The translations under genes and the position numbers were made by a program. The notes under the pieces are model-generated. The model ran no database searches, had not been told where the DNA came from, and was given only the letters and a program-made list of their open reading frames with translations. Source: Sphingomonadaceae bacterium 3R27E2-A (lineage in GTDB: Bacteria > Pseudomonadota > Alphaproteobacteria > Sphingomonadales > Sphingomonadaceae). Taken from it: 64,000 nucleotides of DNA. The stretch covers positions 27,336 to 91,335 of the forward strand of contig SCNT01000016.1 in assembly GCA_005503165.1 (NCBI GenBank), in the 5' to 3' direction. Position 1 is the stretch's first letter. Each line of letters opens with the position of its first letter. Of the stretch, positions 25,723-35,263 are shown piece by piece.

Positions 25723-27393
25723 ATGCCTTTCCACCGCACCGCCGCCCTCGTTGCCACCGCGCTCTCCGCCCTCGCACCTGCGGCCGCGCAAGAAGCGTCG
25801 CCCGCCATTTCCGCCGCCAACCTCACCGAAACCGTGCGCACGCTGGCCTCCGACCAGTTCCAGGGCCGCGCACCGGGGACCATCGGCGAGGAGCGGACGA
25901 TCGGCTATCTGATTGGGCGGCTCGAGGCGCTGGGGCTCGAGCCCGCGGGGACGGACGGCGGCTGGACGCAGCCCGTGCCGCTGCTGCGCACGCGGCTCGG
26001 CACGCCGACGACGTTGCAGTTCGCGCGGAACGGCACGGCGCAGCCGCTGAACCTCGGCACCGACATCTATCTCTCGACGCTGCAGCCGGTCGACACCGCG
26101 GCGGTCGCGGCGGCGCCTTTGGTGTTCGTCGGTTACGGCGTCAGCGCGCCCGAGCGCGGCTGGGACGATTTCAAGGGCGCCGACCTCAAGGGCAAGGTCG
26201 CGGTCTTCCTGATCAACGACCCCGATTTTTCGGCAACCGCGCGCGAGCCCGTCGCAGGCAAGTTCGGCGGCAAGACGATGACCTATTACGGTCGCTGGAC
26301 CTACAAGTTCGAGGAAGCCTCGCGCCGCGGCGCGATCGCCGCGCTGATCGTCCACGACACCGACGGCGTCGGTTATGGCTGGAACGTGGTGAAGGCGCCC
26401 GCGGGCGAGAATTACGGGCTGGTCGTGCCGCCCGAGAAAAGGACCTCGCTGCAATTGCAGGGGTGGATCGCGCACGATGTCGCGGACAATCTGTTCGCGG
26501 GCGCCGGGCTGAACCTCGACACGCTGCGCGTCGCGGCGCGGCGCAAGGATTTCAAGCCCGCCCTGCTACCCGGGGTGACGCTGACGGCCAAGATTCCGGT
26601 GCAGCAGGCGGTGGTGCAGAGCCAGAATGTGCTGGCGAAAATCCCCGGCACGACGCGCGCCGACGACGTGGTGATGTACGGCGCGCACTGGGACGCTTAT
26701 GGCGAGGGCAAGCCCGACGAGCAGGGGCGCATCTATCGCGCCGGGGCGAACGACGATGCGCTCGGCGTCGCGGGGCTGTTCGAGATCGCACGGGCTTTCA
26801 AGGCGGCGCCGCCGCCCGCGCGCAGCCTGGTCTTCGCTTTCTGGACCGCCGAGGAGCGCGGGCTGCTGGGGTCCGAGGCCTATGCGCAGAACCCGCTGTT
26901 TCCGGTCGAGAAGACGGTCGCGAACCTGGGGCTCGATATCCTGCAGACCGCAGGGCGGGCGAAGGATGTGATCCTGGTCGGCAAGGGGCAGGGCAGCCTC
27001 GAGGACGATCTCGCGCGGCACGCCGCGGCGCAGGGGCGGACCGTGTCGGTCGAGAGCCTGCCCGAGCGCGGGCTCTTCTACCGCGCCGACCATTTCTCGA
27101 TGGCAAAGCGCGGCGTGCCGGTGCTCCTGATGATGGGCATCGCGGGGGCCTCTGATCTTGTGGAGGGCGGTACGGCCGCGGGGCAGCGCTGGGTCGATGA
27201 CTATACCGGGCGTTGCTATCACCAGGCGTGCGATGCGTGGGACAAGAGCTGGAATCTGGACGGGGCGGTGCAGGATATCGCGTTGTTTCACGCCATCGGC
27301 GACGAGCTGGCGCGCTCGGGGACATGGCCGGGGTGGAAGGCCGGGTCCGAGTTCAAGGAGATCCGCGAGCGGAGTGCGGGGGTGCGGGAGTAG
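25723..27393 (+). CDS. secreted M28 family metallopeptidase
   Basis: The 556-residue exopeptidase has a signal peptide (MPFHRTAALVATALSALAPA, cut near AAAQ), a protease-associated (PA) domain around residues 110-250 (VFVGYGVSAPERGWDDF, GKVAVFLIND) and a C-terminal M28 catalytic domain with zinc ligands in YGAHWDAYG, AGANDDALGVAG and TAEERGLLGS. Such enzymes remove N-terminal residues from peptides in the periplasm or outside the cell. ATG 25723 opens the signal peptide; an in-frame extension upstream would translate the hairpin repeat. It ends facing glnA. Confidence 0.92.
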   Translation: MPFHRTAALVATALSALAPAAAQEASPAISAANLTETVRTLASDQFQGRAPGTIGEERTIGYLIGRLEALGLEPAGTDGGWTQPVPLLRTRLGTPTTLQFARNGTAQPLNLGTDIYLSTLQPVDTAAVAAAPLVFVGYGVSAPERGWDDFKGADLKGKVAVFLINDPDFSATAREPVAGKFGGKTMTYYGRWTYKFEEASRRGAIAALIVHDTDGVGYGWNVVKAPAGENYGLVVPPEKRTSLQLQGWIAHDVADNLFAGAGLNLDTLRVAARRKDFKPALLPGVTLTAKIPVQQAVVQSQNVLAKIPGTTRADDVVMYGAHWDAYGEGKPDEQGRIYRAGANDDALGVAGLFEIARAFKAAPPPARSLVFAFWTAEERGLLGSEAYAQNPLFPVEKTVANLGLDILQTAGRAKDVILVGKGQGSLEDDLARHAAAQGRTVSVESLPERGLFYRADHFSMAKRGVPVLLMMGIAGASDLVEGGTAAGQRWVDDYTGRCYHQACDAWDKSWNLDGAVQDIALFHAIGDELARSGTWPGWKAGSEFKEIRERSAGVRE

Positions 27394-27402
27394 GTCGATG
27401 CC

Positions 27403-27560
27403 GCTCTCACCTCTTCAGGGGAGAGATACGCAGGCTTGGCAGCTTGCTGCCTAGCCGGAGTTGAGAGGGGTCTGTTGCGCCAGCGGCCAAGCCCCTCTCC
27501 AAGCTTCGCCAGCTCCTGACGGAGCAAGCTGCGCTATCCTCTCCCCTGAAGGGGAGAGGG
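27403..27560. repeat. second intergenic repeat family, copy A
   Basis: An inverted repeat with ends TCACCTCTTCAGGGGAGAG and CTCTCCCCTGAAGGGGAGAG. It contains a 23 bp stretch (27432-27454, core GGCTTGGCAGCTTGC) that recurs unchanged at 48114-48136. It lies between convergent genes. Confidence 0.8.
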
Positions 27561-27577
27561 CTTGGGCGCGCGCACAA

Positions 27578-27616
27578 TAAAAAAGGGCGCCCGGTCCCCC
27601 CAGACCGGACGCCCTT
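27578..27616 (-). terminator. rho-independent terminator of glnA
   Basis: A 12 bp stem with one mismatch (27585-27596 with 27603-27614) is followed on the minus strand by TTTTTTATT. It is placed 25 bp after the glnA stop. Confidence 0.85.
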
Positions 27617-27641
27617 CTTACGCGTCGCTGACCTTAAAGGA

Positions 27642-29054
27642 TCAGGCGCTGTAATACATGTCGAACTCGACCGGGCTCGGGGTCTGTTCGAAGCGATAGA
27701 CCTCGTCCCATTTGAGTTCGATATAGGCCTCGATCTGGTCCTTCGTGAACACGTCGCCCTTCAGCAGGAAGTCGTGGTCGGCGGCGAGGCTGTCGAGCGC
27801 TTCGCGCAGCGAGCCGCAGACGGTCGGGACTTCGGCCAGTTCCTCGGGCGGCAGGTCGTAGAGATTCTTGTCCATCGGGTCGCCCGGGTGGATCTTGTTC
27901 GCGATGCCGTCGAGCCCCGCCATCAGCAGCGCCGAATAGCAGAGATAAGGGTTTGCCATCGCGTCGGGGAAGCGGAACTCGACGCGCTTCGCCTTGGCGC
28001 CCGCACCATAAGGGATGCGGCACGAAGCCGAACGGTTGCGGCTCGAATAGGCGAGCAGCACCGGGGCTTCGAAGCCGGGGACGAGGCGCTTGTAGCTGTT
28101 CGTCGTCGGGTTGGTGAAGGCGTTGAGCGCCTTGGCATGCTTGACCACGCCGCCGATGAAATAGAGGCACATGTCGCTGAGGCCCGCATAGCCATTGCCC
28201 GCGAAGAGCGGCTTGCCCTTTTCCCAGATCGAGATGTGGGTGTGCATGCCGCTGCCGTTGTCGTCCTTGATCGGCTTGGGCATGAAGGTCGCGGTCTTGC
28301 CGTACGCGTGCGCGACCTGGTGCACGACATATTTGTAGATCTGCATGCGGTCGGCGGTCTGGGTCAGCGTGCCGAAGGTGAGGCCGAGCTCGTGCTGCGC
28401 CGCGGCGACCTCATGGTGATGCTTGTCGCAGGGCAGGCCCATTTCGAGCATCGTCGAGACCATCTCGGCGCGGATATCGACCGCGCTGTCGACCGGCGCG
28501 ACGGGGAAGTAGCCACCCTTGGCGCGCGGACGGTGGCCGAGGTTGCCGCCCTCATAGCTGCGGCCGGTGTTGGTCGGCAGCTCGATGTCGTCGATCTCGA
28601 AGCCCGACTTGTTGTAGCCGGTCTCGAACCGAACGTCGTCGAACATGAAGAATTCGGCCTCGGGGCCGACATAGACGGTGTCACCGACACCGGTCGAGGC
28701 GACATAGGCCTCGGCGCGTTTCGCCGTGGTGCGCGGGTCGCGGGCATAGCCCTCGCCAGTCGCGGGTTCGACGATGTCGCAGAAGATCACGAGCATCGGG
28801 GTCGCCGAGAAGGGATCGTCATAGACGGCGTCGAGGTCGGGCTTCAGGATCATGTCGGACTCGTTGATCGCCTTCCAGCCCTCGATCGACGAGCCGTCGA
28901 ACATCAGGCCGTCTTCGAGCGCGTCCTCGTCGATGACGCCGGCGCACATGGTCAGGTGCTGCCACTTGCCCTTGGGATCGGTGAAGCGGAGGTCCACCCA
29001 CTCGATGTCATTGTCCTTGATGCGTGCGACGATATCCTTGGGCTTGGTGGCCAT
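27642..29054 (-). CDS. glnA: glutamine synthetase type I
   Basis: The 470-residue GSI-beta enzyme makes glutamine from glutamate, ammonium and ATP. Motifs: [18 protein letters not shown], the metal-ligand [29 protein letters not shown], and the adenylylation loop [12 protein letters not shown] with Tyr399, so activity should be controlled by GlnE. A P-II gene lies 74 bp upstream on the same strand, giving the usual alphaproteobacterial glnBA operon, and a candidate sigma-54 promoter is found before glnB. A strong terminator follows. Confidence 0.97.
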   Translation of the reverse strand: MATKPKDIVARIKDNDIEWVDLRFTDPKGKWQHLTMCAGVIDEDALEDGLMFDGSSIEGWKAINESDMILKPDLDAVYDDPFSATPMLVIFCDIVEPATGEGYARDPRTTAKRAEAYVASTGVGDTVYVGPEAEFFMFDDVRFETGYNKSGFEIDDIELPTNTGRSYEGGNLGHRPRAKGGYFPVAPVDSAVDIRAEMVSTMLEMGLPCDKHHHEVAAAQHELGLTFGTLTQTADRMQIYKYVVHQVAHAYGKTATFMPKPIKDDNGSGMHTHISIWEKGKPLFAGNGYAGLSDMCLYFIGGVVKHAKALNAFTNPTTNSYKRLVPGFEAPVLLAYSSRNRSASCRIPYGAGAKAKRVEFRFPDAMANPYLCYSALLMAGLDGIANKIHPGDPMDKNLYDLPPEELAEVPTVCGSLREALDSLAADHDFLLKGDVFTKDQIEAYIELKWDEVYRFEQTPSPVEFDMYYSA

Positions 29055-29128
29055 GGTCTGAACTTCCTTCTTGCGATGATGACCGGCTGAGCCGGTTTAG
29101 TTGAACAGGATTGGAGAGCGGATGCCGG

Positions 29129-29470
<342 letters not shown>

Positions 29471-29580
29471 TCATGTCCCCCACTTGGGCTATTATCGATG
29501 CTCGCAGCCAAAGCCGGACCAGGCCTGCCTGTCCGGTTCGCACCACCTGAGTCGCTGCGAGGCCCCGTCATGTTGCACCA

Positions 29581-29596
29581 ATCAAAAGCCGTGCCA
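29581..29596 (-). promoter_or_regulatory. candidate sigma-54 promoter for glnBA
   Basis: On the minus strand this reads TGGCACGGCTTTTGAT, matching the sigma-54 consensus TGGCACG-N4-TTGC(A/T) at all but one position (A in place of the -12 C). It is about 115 bp upstream of the glnB start, as expected for a nitrogen-regulated glnBA operon. The -12 mismatch is at an important base, so the call is tentative. Confidence 0.45.
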
Positions 29597-29642
29597 ATTG
29601 CCGAATCGCAAGCTTCCGGTAAGAATTTTGAAAGCAAATTGC

Positions 29643-29669
29643 GCCGCTGCCCAAGGGGTGGGCAGCGGC
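29643..29669 (-). terminator. hairpin downstream of the PQQ dehydrogenase
   Basis: A perfect 10 bp stem GCCGCTGCCC/GGGCAGCGGC with a 7-base loop sits 30 bp after the stop of the minus-strand dehydrogenase. The following bases (GCAATTTGCTTTC) are only moderately T-rich. Confidence 0.5.
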
Positions 29670-29698
29670 CTTATCGCATTGCCTAAAAAAGCGGCAGA

Positions 29699-31885
29699 TC
29701 AGCGTCCGACGGGCGCCGCGGCGTCGGGCAGGTTCGCCTTGGTCCAGTTCGAGCGGTCGATGACATAGGCGCGCAGCGCCTCGGCGTCGGCCGGCGTGAG
29801 CACCTTGGCGAAGCTCACCATGCCACGATCCTTGAGCATGCCGTCCAGCACCACGCCCTTCCACGCATCGGCGTTGGCGAGCGTGCCCGAGACGCGCAAA
29901 TCGGGGGTGAAGCCGTTGCCGATCGCGCTGTCGCCATGGCAGACGATGCAATAGCGCCCGAAATGCGCCTTGCCCGCGGCGACCTGCGCCGCGGTGCCGA
30001 ACTGCGGCGGCGGGTTCCAGGCGAGCGTCGTCGACGCGGGCGGCGCGGGCAGCTTGGCGGTGCCGCCGATCTTGAGAACGACGAGGCGCGGGATGTTGGG
30101 CACCTTGCGCGTCACCCCGCCCGCGACCCCGGCGACGAGCGGGAAGGCGCCGCCCTTGCTGGTCATGAAGGCGACATATTGCACGCCGCCGACGCGGAAG
30201 GTCGAGGGCGCGCTGACGATCCCCGACTGCATGTCGAGGTCGAGCAATTGCTTGCCGGTGTCGGCGGCATAAGCGCGGAAGCGGCCGGTGCTGGTGCCCT
30301 GGAAAACGAGATTGCCCGCGGTGGTCATCGTGCCGCCGTTCCACGCCGCGGGATGCGCGACGCTCCACGCGACCTTGCCCGTCCGCGGATCGAAAGCGAC
30401 GAGCCGCCCGGTGGTCGCGGCGACCGCGGCGCGGAACGCGGCCTTGTCGTCGGGCAGCAGTGTGCCGGTGAGCGAGGTGCCGACGTTGAAGCCGACGATC
30501 TTGCGCTTGTCGAGCTCGGTCATGTCGTTGAGATAGGCCTGCGGAATCTGCTGCGCGGGGATATAGACGAGGCCCGTCGCGGGGTTGAAGCTCATCGGGT
30601 GCCAGTTGTGCGCGCCGAGCGCGCCGGGGATGGCGATGAAGGGCTTGCCGGTCTTGTAGAAGCGCGCCTCGGGATTCTCGATCGGACGCCCGGTCTTGAG
30701 GTCGTAGCCGGTGGCCCAGTTGATGCCGTCGACGAAGGGCTTCGCGTCGATCAGTCTGCCGGTCGCGCGGTCGATGGTGAAGAAAAAGCCGTTCTTCGGT
30801 GCGTGGTACAGCACCTTGACCGGTTTGCCGTCGACCTGCTGCTCGGCGAGGATGATCGGCTGCGTCGCGGTATAGTCCCAGGTCTCGGCCGGGGTTTCCT
30901 GATAATGCCATTTATAGGCGCCGGTCGAGGCGTCGAGCGCGACCACCGACGACAGGAACCAGTTGTCGCCCTGACCATTGGAGCGCGTGCCGTGGTTCCA
31001 CGGATTGCCGTTGCCGACGCCGAGATAGATCTGGTCGAGATCCTTGTCGTAGACGATTGCGTCCCACACGGTCCCGCCGCCGCCCGAGGTCTGCCACTCG
31101 CCCTTGTCGGACCAGGTCGCGTTGGCCTTGCTCGCGAAAATGTCGTCCGATGCCGCGCCGTCCTTTTCCTTGTTCGGGTTGGGCGCGGTGTAGAAGCGCC
31201 AGCGCTCCTTGCCGGTGTCGGCATCGTACGCGGTGACATAGCCGCGCACGCCGAATTCGGCGCCGCCGTTGCCGATCAGCACCATGTCCTTCACGACGCG
31301 CGGGGCGCCGGTGATGGTGTAGGGCCGCTCGGCGTCGAAAGTCTGCGTCGACCAGACCTCGGTGCCGGTCTTCTTGTCGAGCGCGATCAGCCGGCCGTCG
31401 AGCGCGCCGACGAAGAGCTTGTCTCCCCACACCGCGACGCCGCGGTTGACGACGTCGCAGCAGGCGTGGACCGCGCGCTCGCCGGGGACCTTGGGGTCGA
31501 ATTTCCAGAGCAATTTGCCCGTCGCGGCGTCCCAGGCGCTGACCTTCGACCAGGCGTGGCTGACGTACATCACCCCGTCGACGACCACGGGGGTCGCCTC
31601 CTGCCCGCGCGCATCGTCGAGATCGGCGGTCCACGCGATGCCGAGCTGGCCGACGTTCGAGGCGTCGATATCCTTCAGCGGGCTGAAGCGCTGTTCGTCG
31701 TAGCTGAAGCCGATCGCGCCCCAGTCGTCGCCATTGCCGCCGGTCTTGAGCAGGGTCTCGCTGGCCTTTTCGGCATCGTCGAGCGAAGCGCCCGCCGAGA
31801 GGCTCTCGTTCTTCGACGCGTTGCACGCCGCCAGTGCCAAAGCCGCGCAGCCCAGCAGCGCGGCCGAAAAGACCCGTTTCGCCAT
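29699..31885 (-). CDS. PQQ-dependent quinohemoprotein alcohol dehydrogenase (methanol/ethanol family)
   Basis: The 728-residue protein has an N-terminal signal with lipobox-like LAAC (Cys21), an eight-bladed propeller with several DxxTGxxxW repeats, the vicinal disulfide Cys142-Cys143 that stacks on PQQ, the catalytic Asp in ETWDYTATQP, and a C-terminal cytochrome c domain with CIVCH (646-650) and a possible axial Met689. It should oxidise alcohols in the periplasm and pass electrons through its own heme. The residue two after the catalytic Asp is Thr, not Asp, which favours calcium over lanthanide use. An 18 bp palindrome precedes it. No pqq genes are in the window. Confidence 0.93.
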   Translation of the reverse strand: MAKRVFSAALLGCAALALAACNASKNESLSAGASLDDAEKASETLLKTGGNGDDWGAIGFSYDEQRFSPLKDIDASNVGQLGIAWTADLDDARGQEATPVVVDGVMYVSHAWSKVSAWDAATGKLLWKFDPKVPGERAVHACCDVVNRGVAVWGDKLFVGALDGRLIALDKKTGTEVWSTQTFDAERPYTITGAPRVVKDMVLIGNGGAEFGVRGYVTAYDADTGKERWRFYTAPNPNKEKDGAASDDIFASKANATWSDKGEWQTSGGGGTVWDAIVYDKDLDQIYLGVGNGNPWNHGTRSNGQGDNWFLSSVVALDASTGAYKWHYQETPAETWDYTATQPIILAEQQVDGKPVKVLYHAPKNGFFFTIDRATGRLIDAKPFVDGINWATGYDLKTGRPIENPEARFYKTGKPFIAIPGALGAHNWHPMSFNPATGLVYIPAQQIPQAYLNDMTELDKRKIVGFNVGTSLTGTLLPDDKAAFRAAVAATTGRLVAFDPRTGKVAWSVAHPAAWNGGTMTTAGNLVFQGTSTGRFRAYAADTGKQLLDLDMQSGIVSAPSTFRVGGVQYVAFMTSKGGAFPLVAGVAGGVTRKVPNIPRLVVLKIGGTAKLPAPPASTTLAWNPPPQFGTAAQVAAGKAHFGRYCIVCHGDSAIGNGFTPDLRVSGTLANADAWKGVVLDGMLKDRGMVSFAKVLTPADAEALRAYVIDRSNWTKANLPDAAAPVGR

Positions 31886-31911
31886 CCCATGCTCTCCCGT
31901 TCGACGCCTAT

Positions 31912-31929
31912 CTTGACGTTAACGTCAAG
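31912..31929. promoter_or_regulatory. 18 bp perfect palindrome, probable operator
   Basis: CTTGACGTTAACGTCAAG is perfectly symmetrical and lies 27 bp before the start codon of the PQQ dehydrogenase, a position suited to repression or activation. The TTGACGT half-site is of the kind bound by dimeric MerR- or TetR-type regulators; the regulator is not in the window. Confidence 0.65.
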
Positions 31930-32020
31930 TCTGCGCGCGATGCGGGGCGGGCGCAAGCGGGAAAATGGGCGGTGTGCTGAGGGGGCTCCAGCGGGGAACA
32001 GCTATGGTATCATGTGTCGC

Positions 32021-32860
32021 TTATGCCCAGGGCGGCGCATTCAGGCCCTTGGGGCTGGCGGTGAAAATCTCGCAGCCGGTCTCGGTGATGCCGATGCTGT
32101 GTTCGAACTGCGCCGAGAGCGAGCGGTCGCGGGTCACTGCGGTCCAGCCGTCGGCGAGCATCTTCACCGCATATTTGCCGGTGTTGATCATCGGCTCGAT
32201 GGTGAAGAACATGCCGGGCTTGAGCTCGGGCCCGGTGCCGGGGCGGCCGGCGTGGACGACCTCGGGCGCGTCGTGGAACATCTGGCCGAGGCCGTGGCCG
32301 CAGAAGTCGCGAACAACCGAATAGCGGTGCTTTTCGGCGTGGGTCTGGATCGCATGCGCGACGTCGCCCATCCGGTTGCCGGGCTTCGCCTGCTCGATGC
32401 CGAGCATCAGGCATTCATAGGTCACCTCGACCAGCCGCTTCGCCTTGATGGGCACGTCGCCGACCAGATACATGCGGCTGGTGTCGCCGTGCCAGCCGTC
32501 GATGATCGTCGTGACATCGATGTTGACGATGTCGCCGTCGCGCACCGGCTTGTCGTCGGGAATGCCGTGGCAGACGACATGGTTGATGCTGGTGCAGCAG
32601 CTGTGCGTGAAGCCGCGATAGCCGAGCGTCGCGGGAATGCCGCCGCCATCCAGCATCATCGTGCGGACGAGGTCGTCGATCTCGGCCGTGGTCACGCCCG
32701 GCTGGACGAAGGGGACGAGCGCGTCGAGGATTTCGGCCGACAGCCGCCCCGCCTTGCGCATGCCGGCAAAGCCCGCCTCGTCGTGCAGCTTGATCGTGCC
32801 GTCGCGAACGCGGGCGGGCGCGGCGGTGTCGGCGGCGGTAACGGTGACATAATCGTACAT
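32021..32860 (-). CDS. map: methionine aminopeptidase, type I
   Basis: The 279-residue enzyme removes the initiator Met. All five metal ligands are found: Asp115 (NIDV), Asp126 (WHGDTSRMY), His189 (CGHGLGQMFHDAP), Glu222 (FTIEPM) and Glu253 (QFEHSIGIT), plus the substrate His in TSINHVVCHG. It carries about 15 extra N-terminal residues compared with E. coli Map. It sits between clpA and the PQQ dehydrogenase and starts 66 bp after the clpA stop, with a terminator hairpin between, so it is probably a separate transcript. Confidence 0.95.
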   Translation of the reverse strand: MYDYVTVTAADTAAPARVRDGTIKLHDEAGFAGMRKAGRLSAEILDALVPFVQPGVTTAEIDDLVRTMMLDGGGIPATLGYRGFTHSCCTSINHVVCHGIPDDKPVRDGDIVNIDVTTIIDGWHGDTSRMYLVGDVPIKAKRLVEVTYECLMLGIEQAKPGNRMGDVAHAIQTHAEKHRYSVVRDFCGHGLGQMFHDAPEVVHAGRPGTGPELKPGMFFTIEPMINTGKYAVKMLADGWTAVTRDRSLSAQFEHSIGITETGCEIFTASPKGLNAPPWA

Positions 32861-32885
32861 GGGGGCGGTATAGGCGATGGGGGGT

Positions 32886-32917
32886 CAAAAAGCGAGGGGC
32901 GGCACGATGGCCGCCCC
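32886..32917 (-). terminator. rho-independent terminator of clpA
   Basis: A 7 bp GC stem (GGGGCGG 32896-32902 with CCGCCCC 32911-32917) is followed on the minus strand by TCGCTTTTTG. It lies 10 bp after the clpA stop. Confidence 0.75.
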
Positions 32918-32926
32918 CCTTGCCTT

Positions 32927-35263
32927 TTACTCCGCCGCCTTGTCGAGCTTGGTCTTCGCCTTGCCCTTGCCGGCCTTGGGCGGGGCGGGGGTGATTTCGA
33001 AGGTGAGCGGGTTGCCGACCTTGGCGTCGTCGCCTTCCTTCATCTTCACCTTGACCTCGCCGCCATGGACCAGCTTGCCGAAGAGCAGTTCCTCGGCGAG
33101 CGGCTGCTTGATCTTCTCCTGGATCAGGCGGCCCATCGGACGCGCGCCATAGAGCTTGTCATAGCCCTTGGCGGTCAGCCATTCGCGGGCGCCGTCGTCG
33201 AGCTGGATATGGACGTTGCGATCCGCCAGCTGCAGTTCGAGCTGGAGGATGAACTTGTCGACGACGCGCGCGACGACCTCGGGCGGCAGGTAGCCGAAGG
33301 GCACAATCGCATCGAGGCGGTTGCGGAATTCGGGGGTGAACATGCGCTTCACCGCCTCTTCCTGGACATCCTCGCGCGTCGATGCGCCGAAGCCGATCGA
33401 CTCGCGCGCCATGTCGCTGGCGCCCGCATTGGTCGTCATGATCAGCACGACGTTGCGGAAGTCGACGGTCTTGCCGTGGTGGTCGGTCAGCCGGCCATTG
33501 TCCATCACCTGCAGCAGGATGTTGAACAGGTCGGGGTGCGCCTTTTCGATCTCGTCGAGCAGCAGCACGCAATGCGGATTCTGGTCGATCGCATCGGTGA
33601 GCAACCCGCCCTGATCGTAACCGACATAGCCCGGGGGCGCACCGATCAGGCGCGACACGCTGTGGCGCTCCATATATTCGGACATGTCGAAGCGCTGGAG
33701 CGGGATGCCCATGATCGAGGCGAGCTGCTTCGCGACCTCGGTCTTGCCGACGCCGGTCGGACCCGAGAAGAGATAGTTGCCGATCGGCTTCTCGGGATCG
33801 CGCAGGCCCGCGCGGCTCAGCTTGATCGCCGACGACAGTATCTCGATCGCGGTATTCTGGCCGAAGACCACGCGCTTGAGGTCGGTCTCGAGCGTTTCGA
33901 GCACCTTCTTGTCGTCGCTCGACACCGATTTGGGCGGGATGCGCGCCATCGTCGCGATCACCGCCTCGATCTCCTTGGCGGTGATCGTCTTCTTGCGCTT
34001 CGACGGGGCGACGAGCATCTGCATCGCGCCGACCTCGTCGATCACGTCGATCGCCTTGTCGGGCAGCTTGCGGTCGTTGATGTAGCGCGACGACAGCTCG
34101 ACCGCGGCGTTGATCGCGTCGGGGGTGTAGCGCACCTGGTGGTGCGCCTCGAACGCGCTGCGCAGGCCGGCGAGGATCTTCTTGGTGTCCTCGATGCTCG
34201 GCTCGATCACGTCGATCTTCTGGAAGCGGCGGAGCAGCGCGCGGTCCTTCTCGAAGTGATTGCGGAACTCCTTGTAGGTCGTCGAGCCGATGCAGCGGAT
34301 GACGCCGCCCGACAGCGCGGGCTTCAAGAGGTTCGACGCGTCCATCGCGCCGCCGCTGGTCGCGCCGGCGCCGATCACCGTATGGATCTCGTCGATGAAC
34401 AGGATCGCGTGCGGCAGGCCTTCGAGTTCGGTGACGACCTGTTTCAGGCGCTCCTCGAAATCGCCGCGATAGCGCGTGCCCGCGAGCAGCGCGCCCATGT
34501 CGAGCGAATAGATGACCGCGGGCAGCAGCACCTCGGGCACGTCGCCCTCGATGATCTTGCGCGCGAGCCCCTCGGCGATCGCGGTCTTGCCGACGCCGGG
34601 ATCGCCCACGTACAGCGGGTTATTCTTGCTGCGGCGGCAGAGGATCTGGATCGTGCGATCGACCTCGGCGCTGCGGCCGATCAGCGGGTCGACCTTGCCG
34701 GTCTTAGCCTTTTCGTTGAGGTTGACGGTGAACTGGTCGAGCGCGGTCTCCTTCTTGTTCTTCGCGTCCGACTTGTCCTTCGCCTCTTCCTTCTCCTCGG
34801 GCTCGGCCTGCACCGCGGGCTTGCCGCCCTTGCCGACGCCGTGGCTGAGGTACGAGACCGCGTCGAGGCGCGTCAGGTCCTGCTGCTGGAGGAAATAGAC
34901 GGCATAGCTCTCGCGCTCGGAAAAGAGCGCGACGAGGACGTTGGCGCCGGTCACCTCGTCCTTGCCCGACGACTGGACGTGCAGGATCGCGCGCTGGACG
35001 ACGCGCTGGAAACCCGACGTCGGCGAGGGGTCGCTGTGCCCCTCGACCTTCAGGCTGTCGAGCTCGGTGTCGAGATAATGGACGACTGCCGATTGCAGGT
35101 CGTCGAGCGCGACGCCGCAGGCGCGCATCACTTCGGCGGCATGATCGTCGTCGATCAGCGCGTAGAGCAGATGCTCGAGCGTCGCATATTCGTGATGGCG
35201 CTCCGAAGCGGCCTTCAGCGCATTGTGCAGGGTCTTTTCGAGGCTCTCCGAAAAGGACGGCAT
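32927..35263 (-). CDS. clpA: ATP-dependent Clp protease ATP-binding subunit ClpA
   Basis: The 778-residue AAA+ unfoldase has an N-domain with two Clp-N repeats (about 1-140), a charged linker (152-172), a first ATPase domain with Walker A GDPGVGKT (220-227) and DEIHT, a second with GPTGVGKT (501-508) and LLDEIEKAH, and the ClpP-docking IGF loop at 623-625. It unfolds substrates, including N-degron proteins delivered by ClpS, into ClpP. The clpS gene normally beside clpA is not seen in the 660 bp upstream. The tail is lysine- and alanine-rich. Confidence 0.96.
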   Translation of the reverse strand: MPSFSESLEKTLHNALKAASERHHEYATLEHLLYALIDDDHAAEVMRACGVALDDLQSAVVHYLDTELDSLKVEGHSDPSPTSGFQRVVQRAILHVQSSGKDEVTGANVLVALFSERESYAVYFLQQQDLTRLDAVSYLSHGVGKGGKPAVQAEPEEKEEAKDKSDAKNKKETALDQFTVNLNEKAKTGKVDPLIGRSAEVDRTIQILCRRSKNNPLYVGDPGVGKTAIAEGLARKIIEGDVPEVLLPAVIYSLDMGALLAGTRYRGDFEERLKQVVTELEGLPHAILFIDEIHTVIGAGATSGGAMDASNLLKPALSGGVIRCIGSTTYKEFRNHFEKDRALLRRFQKIDVIEPSIEDTKKILAGLRSAFEAHHQVRYTPDAINAAVELSSRYINDRKLPDKAIDVIDEVGAMQMLVAPSKRKKTITAKEIEAVIATMARIPPKSVSSDDKKVLETLETDLKRVVFGQNTAIEILSSAIKLSRAGLRDPEKPIGNYLFSGPTGVGKTEVAKQLASIMGIPLQRFDMSEYMERHSVSRLIGAPPGYVGYDQGGLLTDAIDQNPHCVLLLDEIEKAHPDLFNILLQVMDNGRLTDHHGKTVDFRNVVLIMTTNAGASDMARESIGFGASTREDVQEEAVKRMFTPEFRNRLDAIVPFGYLPPEVVARVVDKFILQLELQLADRNVHIQLDDGAREWLTAKGYDKLYGARPMGRLIQEKIKQPLAEELLFGKLVHGGEVKVKMKEGDDAKVGNPLTFEITPAPPKAGKGKAKTKLDKAAE

